From Hydrogenophilales bacterium RIFOXYD1_FULL_62_11 (GTDB taxonomy: Bacteria > Pseudomonadota > Gammaproteobacteria > Burkholderiales > Thiobacillaceae): a DNA stretch of 9,231 nucleotides. Positions 1-5,368 of this stretch are shown piece after piece. The position numbers and the translations under genes are program-made. The notes beneath the pieces are model-generated. The model was not told where the DNA came from, made no database searches, and saw nothing but the letters and a program-made list of their open reading frames with translations. Numbering within the stretch: the stretch's first letter is position 1; each line of letters starts with the position of its first letter. The DNA lies in assembly GCA_001802655.1 (NCBI GenBank), contig MGZO01000119.1, positions 4,345 through 13,575 of the forward strand, read 5' to 3'.

Positions 1-588
1 CTGAACCTGCTGCGGGAAATCGAGACGCTCAAGGCCGAGGTGGCCAAGCTGCGTGGCTTGACTGAGGTGCAGGCGCACCAACTGGATACGCTGGACAAGC
101 GGCAAACCGATTTGTATGCCGACCTCGACCAGCGTCTGACCGAGCTCGCCAAAGAGGCCAAGGCCGCCGTGCCCGTGGCACCTGATGCCGCCACGGTTGC
201 GCCCCCTGATGCCCAGGTGGAATCGGCCGCCTACGAAGCCGCGCTCAAGCTGTTTCGCGAGGACAGCTACACAGCCGCCATCGCGGCATTCAAGACGTTT
301 CTCAAAACCTATCCGGACAGCGCGCTGGCACCCAACGCGCAATACTGGATCGGCTATTCGTATTACGCATTGAAGGACTACAAGACTTCTCTGGCCCAGC
401 AGCAAAAGCTGGTGGTGGTTTACCCGACCAGTGCAAAGGTTCCTGATGCGCTGCTCAACATCGCCTCCAACGAGATTGCGCTGAACAAGCTTGCCGCCGC
501 GCGCAAAACGCTGGAGCAACTGGTTGCCCGCTATCCCGGCACGCCTGCTGCAGATCTGGCGAGCCGTCGGCTGGCCACGCTGAAGTAA
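1..588 (+). CDS. cpoB: Cell division coordinator CpoB (YbgF), Tol-Pal associated TPR protein; 5' end outside the window
   Basis: The frame is open from base 1, so the true start and the signal peptide expected for this periplasmic protein lie upstream; 195 residues are visible. Visible residues 1-45 form a heptad-rich coiled coil (LREIETLKAEVAKLRG, then TLDKRQTDLYADLDQRL), matching the trimerising N-terminal helix of CpoB. An Ala/Pro-rich linker follows at about 54-73. Residues 75-193 carry TPR-like repeats, with characteristic AIAAFKTFLKTYPDS and AQYWIGYSYYALKDY stretches and repeated YP turns. In the known family, CpoB binds TolA and PBP1B and coordinates outer-membrane constriction with septal peptidoglycan synthesis. 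The gene order pal-cpoB-queE-queC known from other Proteobacteria supports the call, with tolB and pal presumably just off the left edge. The GTG at 40 is an internal codon, not a start. Confidence 0.93.
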   Translation: MNLLREIETLKAEVAKLRGLTEVQAHQLDTLDKRQTDLYADLDQRLTELAKEAKAAVPVAPDAATVAPPDAQVESAAYEAALKLFREDSYTAAIAAFKTFLKTYPDSALAPNAQYWIGYSYYALKDYKTSLAQQQKLVVVYPTSAKVPDALLNIASNEIALNKLAAARKTLEQLVARYPGTPAADLASRRLATLK

Positions 589-665
589 GCATGTCCGATG
601 TCTTGACGCTGCACCCGCAAGGAGTAGGCCGTGGTTGCGCCCGCGAGCACCCGGAAGGGCATAAA

Positions 666-672
666 GGGGAGG
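666..672 (+). promoter_or_regulatory. Shine-Dalgarno sequence deciding the queE start
   Basis: The stretch GGGGAGG lies 8 bases before GTG 681 and 2 bases before GTG 675. No comparable site precedes the in-frame ATG at 591. This is the main reason for starting queE at 681. Confidence 0.55.
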
Positions 673-680
673 CCGTGATT

Positions 681-1373
681 GTGGAGCCGATAAATCGGCA
701 ACAACCACGCACTCAAGCCGATGAGTCGACAACAACCACGCTGCGTTTAACCGAGGTTTTTCTGTCGTTGCAGGGTGAAACCAGCCGCGCCGGCTTGCCG
801 ACCGTGTTTGTTCGCCTGACCGGCTGCCCGTTGCGCTGTCGCTGGTGCGATACGCCCTACAGTTTTCAGGGCGGCGAAACCGTCACGCTGAATGCCCTGC
901 TGGCGCAAATTGCGGCGTTTGGCGTGCCGACCGTGTGCGTGACCGGTGGCGAACCGCTGGCGCAAAAAAGCTGCCCGGCATTGCTGACGGCCTTGTGCGA
1001 CGCCGGTTATTCCGTCTCGCTCGAAACCAGCGGCGCGCTCGATGTCAGCCCGGTCGACCCGAGGGTATCGCGCATCGTCGACATCAAGGCGCCGGAGTCG
1101 GGCGAGGAGGCGCGCAATCGCTGGGAGAACCTTGCCCACCTCACGCCGAATGATGAAATCAAGTTTGTTCTGGCCAGTCGCGCCGACTACGATTGGGCGC
1201 GCGAAGTCATCCGCGCGCAGAACCTGATCCGCATCTGTCCGGTGCTGGTGTCGCCGGTTCAGGGGGAGCTGCAACCGGCGCAACTGGCCGACTGGGTGCT
1301 CGCCGACCGGCTGCCCGTGCGGATGCAGCTGCAACTGCACAAAATACTCTGGGGCAACACGCCGGGAAAATGA
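681..1373 (+). CDS. queE: 7-carboxy-7-deazaguanine synthase QueE (radical SAM)
   Basis: QueE converts 6-carboxy-5,6,7,8-tetrahydropterin to 7-carboxy-7-deazaguanine, a step towards preQ0 and queuosine in tRNA. With the start chosen here the protein has 230 residues, normal for the family. The family's opening motif LRLTEVFLSLQGE begins near residue 21. The radical-SAM cysteines are C49, C53 and C56 in CPLRCRWC (CX3CX2C). The GGEP motif involved in SAM binding is at 89-92, ETSGALDV follows at about 115, and DIKAPESGE is near 134. The C-terminal MQLQLHKILWG is typical of QueE. The frame extends up to an ATG at 591, but that codon has no Shine-Dalgarno sequence and would add 30 residues foreign to the family. 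GTG 681 has GGGGAGG ending 8 bases upstream; GTG 675 would be only 2 bases from it. The stop overlaps the queC start by ATGA, indicating translational coupling. Confidence 0.93.
   Translation: MEPINRQQPRTQADESTTTTLRLTEVFLSLQGETSRAGLPTVFVRLTGCPLRCRWCDTPYSFQGGETVTLNALLAQIAAFGVPTVCVTGGEPLAQKSCPALLTALCDAGYSVSLETSGALDVSPVDPRVSRIVDIKAPESGEEARNRWENLAHLTPNDEIKFVLASRADYDWAREVIRAQNLIRICPVLVSPVQGELQPAQLADWVLADRLPVRMQLQLHKILWGNTPGK
699..741 (+). repeat. Short direct repeat at the 5' end of queE
   Basis: CAACAACCACGC occurs at 699-710 and again at 730-741, with starts 31 bases apart, inside the poorly conserved N-terminal extension just before the first family motif. It encodes the low-complexity stretches around RQQPR and STTTT. 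It may reflect a small duplication or insertion that lengthened the N-terminus. Confidence 0.4.
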
Positions 1374-2050
1374 AGCCTGCTGTCATTCTGCTATCGGGCG
1401 GGCTCGATTCCGCTACCGTGCTGGCCATCGCGCGCGAAGCCGGCTATGCCTGTCACACCTTGAGTCTCGATTACGGCCAGCGCCACAACGCCGAACTGGC
1501 TGCCGCCGCGCGTCTGGCACGGAGTCTGGGCGCAGTCGAGCATCGGGTCGTGAAACTCGGCCTGGGGGATTTTGGCGGCTCGGCGTTGACCGATGCCTCC
1601 ATCGCCGTGCCCGAAACGCCCACCAGCGGCATTCCCGCCACCTATGTGCCGGCCCGCAACACCGTGATGCTGTCCCTGGCGCTGGCCTGGACCGAGGTGC
1701 TGGGCGGGCGCGACATCTTTATCGGCGTCAACGCGGTTGATTATTCGGGCTACCCTGATTGCCGGGCTGAATTCATCGCAGCCTTTGAGCATATGGCCAA
1801 CCTGGCCACCCGTGCCGGGGTCGAAGGCGCGCAGTTGCGCGTTCATGCGCCGCTGCAATATCTGTCCAAGGCAGAAATCATCCAGCGCGGCATTCAACTG
1901 GGCGTGGATTACGCGCAAACCGTAAGTTGTTATCAGGCCGACCTTGAAGGCCGCGCCTGCGGACGCTGTGATTCCTGTCGCCTGCGACGTGAGGGCTTTC
2001 TCAACGCAGGCATTCCCGATCCGACACACTACTACTCAGTCGCCGACTGA
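1370..2050 (+). CDS. queC: 7-cyano-7-deazaguanine synthase QueC
   Basis: QueC is an ATP-dependent amide/nitrile synthetase that turns 7-carboxy-7-deazaguanine into preQ0, the step directly after QueE. The 226-residue protein has the usual family length. It opens with a PP-loop ATP-binding motif SGGLDS at residues 9-14. LDYGQRH follows at 33-39, and VPARNTVMLSLA (93-104) and NAVDYSGYPDCR (121-132) are family signatures. A zinc-binding cysteine cluster C187, C197, C200 and C203 (CX9CX2CX2C) lies in the C-terminal part. The frame is open upstream to 1193, but the ATG at 1370 overlaps the queE stop in the classic ATGA arrangement and places the PP-loop at its normal position. The two enzymes are thus probably made from one message. 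No preQ1 riboswitch-like structure was recognised upstream of queE. Confidence 0.96.
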   Translation: MKPAVILLSGGLDSATVLAIAREAGYACHTLSLDYGQRHNAELAAAARLARSLGAVEHRVVKLGLGDFGGSALTDASIAVPETPTSGIPATYVPARNTVMLSLALAWTEVLGGRDIFIGVNAVDYSGYPDCRAEFIAAFEHMANLATRAGVEGAQLRVHAPLQYLSKAEIIQRGIQLGVDYAQTVSCYQADLEGRACGRCDSCRLRREGFLNAGIPDPTHYYSVAD

Positions 2051-2169
2051 GCCGGGCGCGACGCGCATGCGGCCACGCCGCACCGTACGACATCATGTGT
2101 TTTCCTCTCACAGGCACGCAAGCCCGGCTTTGCCCAAGCGCCCCAATGGTATTTATTGGTCAGCCTGGC

Positions 2170-2199
2170 TTGTGCGCAAACATATTATGATTCTCTAAT
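2170..2199 (+). promoter_or_regulatory. Possible sigma-70 promoter for the YeeE-family gene
   Basis: A TTGTGC hexamer at 2170-2175 (three matches to TTGACA) and TCTAAT at 2194-2199 (five of six matches to TATAAT) are 18 bases apart, in an AT-rich patch of an otherwise GC-rich 203-base gap. An alternative -10 is TATTAT at 2183-2188, for which no good -35 was found. The gap after queC makes independent transcription of the next gene plausible, but the match is only moderate. Confidence 0.3.
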
Positions 2200-2203
2200 T
2201 TTT

Positions 2204-2225
2204 CCGGGCGCCCGCAGCGGCCCGG
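2204..2225 (+). repeat. GC-rich inverted repeat in the leader of the YeeE-family gene
   Basis: CCGGGC at 2204-2209 pairs with GCCCGG at 2220-2225. A shorter alternative is the self-complementary CGGGCGCCCG at 2205-2214. The element ends 12 bases before the Shine-Dalgarno sequence GAGGAG (2238-2243). It could be an mRNA leader structure or an operator; nothing in the sequence decides which. Confidence 0.35.
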
Positions 2226-2253
2226 CATTCTGTTCCCGAGGAGAAATAGCCGA

Positions 2254-3432
2254 ATGACTTATGAAGATTTCGCCAGTGCGCACTCGTTTTTTCTGTGGTC
2301 GACCTTTGCGATCGCGATGATCTTTGGCGCCGTGGTCAACAAGACCAACTTCTGCACCATGGGCGCGGTGTCCGACTGGGTCAACATGGGCGACACTGGA
2401 CGCATGCGCGCCTGGATACTCGCCATCGCGGTCGGCGTGCTGGGCGTGACGGGCCTCGAGGCTGCCGGCCTGGTCAACGTCAGCAGCACCTTCCCGCCCT
2501 ACCGCCAGAACAGCTTGCCCTGGCTGGAATACGCACTCGGCGGCGTCCTGTTCGGCATCGGCATGACGCTCGCCTCCGGTTGCGGCAACAAGACCCTGAT
2601 CCGCATCGGCGGCGGCAACCTCAAGTCGATCATGGTGCTGTTGGTCATCGCCCTGATCGCCTACTTCATGATCAATCCCTTTCCGGGCAGCGACAAGACG
2701 CTTTATTCCACCCTGTTCTATCCCTGGACCAATCCCACCGCAATCGCCTTGAGCACCAACCAGGACCTGGGCGCCATACTCTTCAGCGACGATGTCGCAA
2801 CCGGCCGCATGGTGGCGGGAGGCGTCGTCGGCATCGTGCTGCTGGCATGGGCCTTCAAATCGGCAGATTTCCGCACCAACTTCGACAACGTCCTCGGCGG
2901 TCTCGTGGTCGGCCTCGTGGTGCTCGCCGCCTGGTATCTCACCAGCAACATCATGGTCAACGCTGACGGCGAAGTGATGTCGCTGCAAGCCTACGTGCAG
3001 AGCTGGGATTTCTACGCGCCCGCTGACGCCGTTCGCCCCGATGTCGCCCCGCTTGCCGCGCAGTCCTTCACCTTCATCAACCCCATGGGCCAAACCCTTG
3101 GTTACGCGGCCAGCGGTTTCGATCACACCTTGCTGACCTTCGGCATCATGGCGCTGGCCGGGGTGATCTCAGGCTCCCTGCTGTGGACGCTGATTTCGCG
3201 CAGCTTCCGCATCGAGTGGTTCGCCTCCGGCGGCGACTTCGTCAATCACTTGGCCGGCGCCATCCTCATGGGCTTTGGCGGCGTGCTGGCGATGGGCTGC
3301 ACCATTGGGCAGGGCATCACCGGCTTTTCCACCCTGGCGCTGGGCTCCATCCTGACCTTCGTCGCGATTGTGGTCGGCAGCGCGGTCACCATGAAGGTGC
3401 AGTACATCCTGATGATGCGAGCCGAAGGGTAA
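2254..3432 (+). CDS. YeeE/YedE (TsuA) family sulfur-compound transporter
   Basis: This 392-residue integral membrane protein belongs to the Sulf_transp (YeeE/YedE) family, whose characterised member TsuA imports thiosulfate. It contains duplicated family motifs with conserved cysteines: NKTNFCTMGAVSDW (C34), GMTLASGCGNKTLIRIGGGN (C110) and AMGCTIGQGITGFSTLALGS (C349). Conserved cysteines in TsuA relay thiosulfate through the channel, so retention here argues for a working transporter. Roughly nine or more hydrophobic segments are visible, including about 13-28, 55-75, 92-108, 125-142, 185-202, 213-231, 293-313, 331-350 and 360-385. The start ATG has GAGGAG ten bases upstream. No adjacent tusA-like (tsuB) gene is present, although such a partner is common. 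The gene is separated from queC by 203 bases and from the tRNA by 147 bases, so it is probably its own unit. The exact substrate (thiosulfate or another sulfur or selenium species) cannot be read from the sequence. Confidence 0.88.
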   Translation: MTYEDFASAHSFFLWSTFAIAMIFGAVVNKTNFCTMGAVSDWVNMGDTGRMRAWILAIAVGVLGVTGLEAAGLVNVSSTFPPYRQNSLPWLEYALGGVLFGIGMTLASGCGNKTLIRIGGGNLKSIMVLLVIALIAYFMINPFPGSDKTLYSTLFYPWTNPTAIALSTNQDLGAILFSDDVATGRMVAGGVVGIVLLAWAFKSADFRTNFDNVLGGLVVGLVVLAAWYLTSNIMVNADGEVMSLQAYVQSWDFYAPADAVRPDVAPLAAQSFTFINPMGQTLGYAASGFDHTLLTFGIMALAGVISGSLLWTLISRSFRIEWFASGGDFVNHLAGAILMGFGGVLAMGCTIGQGITGFSTLALGSILTFVAIVVGSAVTMKVQYILMMRAEG

Positions 3433-3497
3433 AACGCGCCTGACGACATTTTGCCCGTGTCGAATGCGCCCGGTTCTTCAAAAAACCGTCATAAGCC

Positions 3498-3527
3498 TTT
3501 ACCCGGGCGTACCGATTCGGCTATAAT
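3498..3527 (+). promoter_or_regulatory. Promoter of the tRNA-Lys gene
   Basis: A perfect TATAAT lies at 3522-3527, 18 bases after TTTACC (3498-3503, four of six matches to TTGACA). The stretch behind the -10 box, TTTCGCGC, includes a GC-rich run of the kind found in stringently controlled stable-RNA promoters. A start near 3533 would give a 5' leader of about 47 bases to be removed by RNase P. Confidence 0.7.
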
Positions 3528-3579
3528 TTCGCGCTTTCACGGATAGGGCTTCAGCCACTCAGGCTTGAGTCAAATCCAC

Positions 3580-3655
3580 GGGTCGGTAGCTCAGCCGGTA
3601 GAGCAGCGGACTTTTAATCCGTTGGTCCCGAGTTCGAATCTCGGCCGACCCACCA
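3580..3655 (+). tRNA. tRNA-Lys (anticodon TTT)
   Basis: The 76 bases fold into a complete cloverleaf. The acceptor stem is GGGTCGG (3580-3586) with CCGACCC (3645-3651). The D arm is GCTC/GAGC. The anticodon arm is GCGGA/TCCGT with loop CTTTTAA, giving anticodon TTT. A five-base variable region TGGTC follows, then a T arm CCGAG/CTCGG with loop TTCGAAT. The discriminator is A and the CCA end is encoded. It reads lysine AAA and AAG codons. A tRNA-Lys gene downstream of cpoB or queC is also known from Escherichia coli and Pseudomonas aeruginosa, so this neighbourhood is conserved; the copy in P. aeruginosa is a known genomic-island integration site. Confidence 0.97.
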
Positions 3656-3734
3656 ACAATGCAAAGCGCCACAGAAAACCGTGGCGCTGTACCAAACGAA
3701 AAGCCACGGGAGACCGTGGCTTTTTGCATTGTTG
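3654..3734 (+). repeat. Outer 12-bp inverted repeat enclosing two related hairpins (tRNA trailer)
   Basis: CAACAATGCAAA at 3654-3665 is perfectly complementary to TTTGCATTGTTG at 3723-3734. Between them lie a proximal hairpin (AGCGCCAC 3665-3672 with GTGGCGCT 3681-3688, eight-base loop) and the terminator hairpin at 3699-3724. In RNA this could form a three-way junction starting at the last two bases of the tRNA CCA end. The two inner hairpins resemble each other (GCCAC, then ACCGTGGC), as if one arose by copying the other. Confidence 0.75.
3699..3725 (+). terminator. Rho-independent terminator of the tRNA-Lys transcript
   Basis: A perfect 11-bp stem pairs 3699-3709 (core GCCACGG) with 3714-3724 (core CCGTGGC), closed by a GAGA loop of the GNRA type and followed directly by a run of five T. 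It lies 43 bases after the tRNA 3' end. The A-rich left flank means it could also act on the opposite strand. Confidence 0.88.
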
Positions 3735-3794
3735 CGGCAATATCGATGGGATTTAAATCCATGAGTTCCTGCAAATCGCCTTCTGCCCGCTCGG

Positions 3795-3834
3795 TACAAT
3801 AGCAGGCATGCAGGCGTGAGCCTACAATGCCTGC
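3795..3834 (+). promoter_or_regulatory. Promoter/operator region of the toxin-antitoxin operon
   Basis: A nested inverted repeat lies 27 bases before the antitoxin start. GCAGGCAT (3802-3809) pairs with ATGCCTGC (3827-3834), and inside it AGGC (3812-3815) pairs with GCCT (3820-3823) around GTGA. Ribbon-helix-helix antitoxins bind such palindromes to autorepress their operons. Two TACAAT sequences, at 3795-3800 and 3823-3828, are candidate -10 boxes touching or lying inside the repeat; no convincing -35 box was found for either. The promoter assignment is therefore weaker than the operator assignment. Confidence 0.55.
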
Positions 3835-3860
3835 ACGTGATAGCACAAAAGGAGAATGAA

Positions 3861-4094
3861 ATGGCTAACCTAAGCATCCGCAAGCTGGACGACGACACCA
3901 TCCAGCGCCTACGTATCCGTGCGGCCCATCACCAGATATCAATGGAGGAAGAAGCGCGGCGCATTCTTCGGCAGGCGGTCAACACGCCCAAGCGGCTGGG
4001 CGACCTATCCGTGCGGTTTTTTGGGGCCGAGTCCGGGGTTGATTTGGAACTTACCCAACACGCTCCACATGATCCGCTGGATTTCGACCGATGA
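3861..4094 (+). CDS. vapB: FitA-like ribbon-helix-helix antitoxin (type II TA)
   Basis: The 77-residue protein begins MANLSIRKLDDDTIQRLRIR and continues AAHHQISMEEEARRILRQA. This is the typical N-terminal ribbon-helix-helix DNA-binding domain of the FitA/VapB class: a short beta strand at about 2-8, then two helices. The C-terminal half (VRFFGAESGVDLELTQ, ending DPLDFDR) is acidic and would wrap the toxin active site. GGAG six bases before ATG 3861 fixes the start; the frame is open further upstream, but only through the operator. Its stop overlaps the toxin start as ATGA, the usual coupling in this family. It probably neutralises the downstream PIN nuclease and represses its own promoter. 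Confidence 0.88.
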   Translation: MANLSIRKLDDDTIQRLRIRAAHHQISMEEEARRILRQAVNTPKRLGDLSVRFFGAESGVDLELTQHAPHDPLDFDR

Positions 4095-4516
4095 TCGTCG
4101 TTGATACCAACGTGATTTCAGAAGTCATGCGCCCGCAGCCTTCATCGCAGGTTCTGAGTTGGTTAAATACCCAGGACAGCAACCAACTATTCATCACCAC
4201 CGTGACACTGGCAGAAATCGGCTATGGCCTGCGTGTTTTGCCAGAAGGTCAACGCCGGTGGCAGTTACATAGCCGTTTCGAACAATTTGTCGCGCAAGCA
4301 TTTGAGGAGCGGGTACTTGATTTTACTGGCGCTGCCGCCCGTGCTTATGCCGAAATTCAGGGGCATCGCAAAGAGCTTGGCCGCCCCATGAGCCTGCCGG
4401 ATGCACAAATTGCGAGCATTGCCCACACCCATGGGTTTGCCTTTGCCACCCGAAACATCAAGGGCTTTGAGGACTGTGGTCTTGAGTTGATCAATCCGTT
4501 CGAATTTGAACATTAA
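4091..4516 (+). CDS. vapC: PIN-domain ribonuclease toxin, FitB/VapC family
   Basis: The 141-residue protein is a full-length PIN-domain toxin. The metal-binding acidic residues are visible at the expected places: D5 in MIVVDTNVISE, E42 in TVTLAEIGYGL and D104 in SLPDAQIASIA. The last active-site region reads FATRNIKGFED (118-128), with N122 where many PIN toxins carry a fourth acidic residue. Family members cleave RNA, commonly tRNA or other structured RNA, in a magnesium-dependent manner and are held inactive by the partner antitoxin. Length and motif spacing are closest to FitB-type toxins of Neisseria. The gene overlaps the antitoxin gene by four bases and has no clear terminator behind it. 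The RNA target cannot be predicted from sequence. Confidence 0.92.
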   Translation: MIVVDTNVISEVMRPQPSSQVLSWLNTQDSNQLFITTVTLAEIGYGLRVLPEGQRRWQLHSRFEQFVAQAFEERVLDFTGAAARAYAEIQGHRKELGRPMSLPDAQIASIAHTHGFAFATRNIKGFEDCGLELINPFEFEH

Positions 4517-4708
4517 GATTAAGAGCGAGGACGCCGTGGCTCGTTTCCAGGCTGACAAAATACGGCACATCCTGCCCGGCAAGGGCGTTGCGATTGCGTC
4601 TGTTTGGCGCAGCCGGAAGCCGTCGACTAATCGGCGGGAGTCCGCAAACCCCTCGTCGCACAAGGCCTGCAGCGTGAATGGATGAATTTAACGCGAGCTT
4701 GCCTAAAG

Positions 4709-4725
4709 TTGGCACGGTCGCTGCA
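4709..4725 (+). promoter_or_regulatory. Sigma-54 (RpoN) promoter of the pilin gene
   Basis: The sequence TTGGCACGGTCGCTGCA closely matches the -24/-12 consensus TGGCAC-N5-TTGCA. The GG (4711-4712) and GC (4723-4724) are separated by exactly ten bases, as sigma-54 requires. Transcription would start near 4736, giving a leader of about 50 bases to ATG 4786. Pilin genes in Pseudomonas and many other Proteobacteria are driven by RpoN with the PilS-PilR two-component system, which supports the reading. No enhancer (PilR) site was identified with confidence. Confidence 0.85.
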
Positions 4726-4785
4726 CGTTAATGTGCCAGACACAGCGAACGCGTGTTCACATTCATCAACTTAAGGAGCTCTAAA

Positions 4786-5193
4786 ATGGAAATGAAAATG
4801 ATGGCACGTAAGGCACAAAGCGGTTTCACCCTGATCGAATTGATGATCGTGGTGGCGATTATTGGTATTTTGGCTGCAGTGGCGATTCCGGCCTATAAGG
4901 ACTACACCATCAAAGCAAATGCTTCAACAGCGGTTGCCAGCCTTGATGGCCAGAAAGTGAAAGTTGGCTTGGCTTACAATCAGACTGGTACAGCAAATCT
5001 GTGCAAAGAAGATGGTGACGCAGCAGGAGCAACAATCCCGAACTGTACAGGTGCTGGCGTTTTGGCTTACACATCCGGCGTGGCAACTGCAACCTTGACG
5101 CCTGACTTTACTACTAAACCTGGTGAAATCGCTTGGGGTTGTGTACTTACTGGTACAAACAACGTGACAATCAAAGGCTGCACGGCAACTTAA
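4786..5193 (+). CDS. pilA: Type IVa major pilin (PilA)
   Basis: The 135-residue prepilin is the structural subunit of type IV pili, used for adhesion, twitching and DNA uptake. A 13-residue basic leader (MEMKMMARKAQSG) ends in the prepilin peptidase PilD site G13/F14. The mature protein starts FTLIELMIVVAIIGILAAVA, with the essential glutamate at mature position 5 and a hydrophobic assembly helix; it has 122 residues, short for the family. Four cysteines at 73, 87, 119 and 132 could form two disulfides, the last pair delimiting the C-terminal D-region. The protein ends in GCTAT. AGGAG seven bases before ATG 4786 chooses this start over a GTG at 4753. The gene lies behind a sigma-54 promoter and ahead of a putative O-oligosaccharyltransferase. 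A 60-base sample counts 45% GC, low for this window, suggesting horizontal transfer. Confidence 0.93.
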   Translation: MEMKMMARKAQSGFTLIELMIVVAIIGILAAVAIPAYKDYTIKANASTAVASLDGQKVKVGLAYNQTGTANLCKEDGDAAGATIPNCTGAGVLAYTSGVATATLTPDFTTKPGEIAWGCVLTGTNNVTIKGCTAT

Positions 5194-5235
5194 GCCCTCG
5201 TTGATTTCAAGTCAGTGTTTGGCCTGAAATTGATG

Positions 5236-5281
5236 TGCAGAATGAACAAAACCTCCTGCTGGAGGTTTTGTTCATTCTGCA
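5236..5281 (+). terminator. Perfect 21-bp stem-loop between the pilin and ligase genes
   Basis: Bases 5236-5256 are exactly complementary to 5261-5281 around the loop TGCT. The core is AAAACCTCC/GGAGGTTTT, so a T-run follows the GC core within the stem as in a Rho-independent terminator, while the stem continues a further eight pairs outward (ending TGCAGAAT/ATTCTGCA). It most likely terminates or attenuates the strongly expressed pilin message, allowing limited read-through to the ligase gene, or protects the 3' end. Its symmetry means it could also stop transcription from the other side. Confidence 0.75.
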
Positions 5282-5368
5282 GGGCCATTAGTCATCATTG
5301 TGAAGGTCTCATCCTGAATATCGCCTCAATGACTTTGCTGCGAATCGTTACAAAATATTGACCACAAG

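Noticed and set aside
589..690. preQ1 riboswitch upstream of queE
   Set aside because: No preQ1-type pseudoknot pattern with the A-rich tail over the Shine-Dalgarno was recognised; the only stem is a 6-bp hairpin inside the coding start.
2185..3126. 313-codon open frame on the - strand opposite the YeeE gene
   Set aside because: It is a mirror frame of a GC-rich gene, with His/Glu/Gly-rich composition and no motifs. The + strand frame carries conserved YeeE motifs.
3471..3488. Small inverted repeat CGGTT/AACCG after the YeeE gene as a terminator
   Set aside because: Only five base pairs with no T-run on the + strand; too weak to call.
3580..3655. Attachment-site repeat of the tRNA 3' end elsewhere in the window
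   Set aside because: Scanning the downstream gaps (4517-4785, 5194-5368, 6794-6924) showed no copy of the T-arm/acceptor sequence.
3559..3901. Two minus-strand frames over the tRNA, with peptides like EIRTRDQRIKSPLLYRLSY and GRDSNSGPTD
   Set aside because: These are the well-known false proteins produced by translating the antisense of tRNA genes.
4517..4708. Gap between the toxin gene and the pilin promoter, with a minus-strand frame through it (4491-4715)
   Set aside because: The frame has no recognisable start context or family motif. I see no gene, RNA or clear repeat here; it may hold PilR sites, but no convincing match was found.
5282..5368. Separate promoter for the ligase gene
   Set aside because: TTGCTG and nearby AT-rich bases are present, but no pair of boxes has acceptable spacing.
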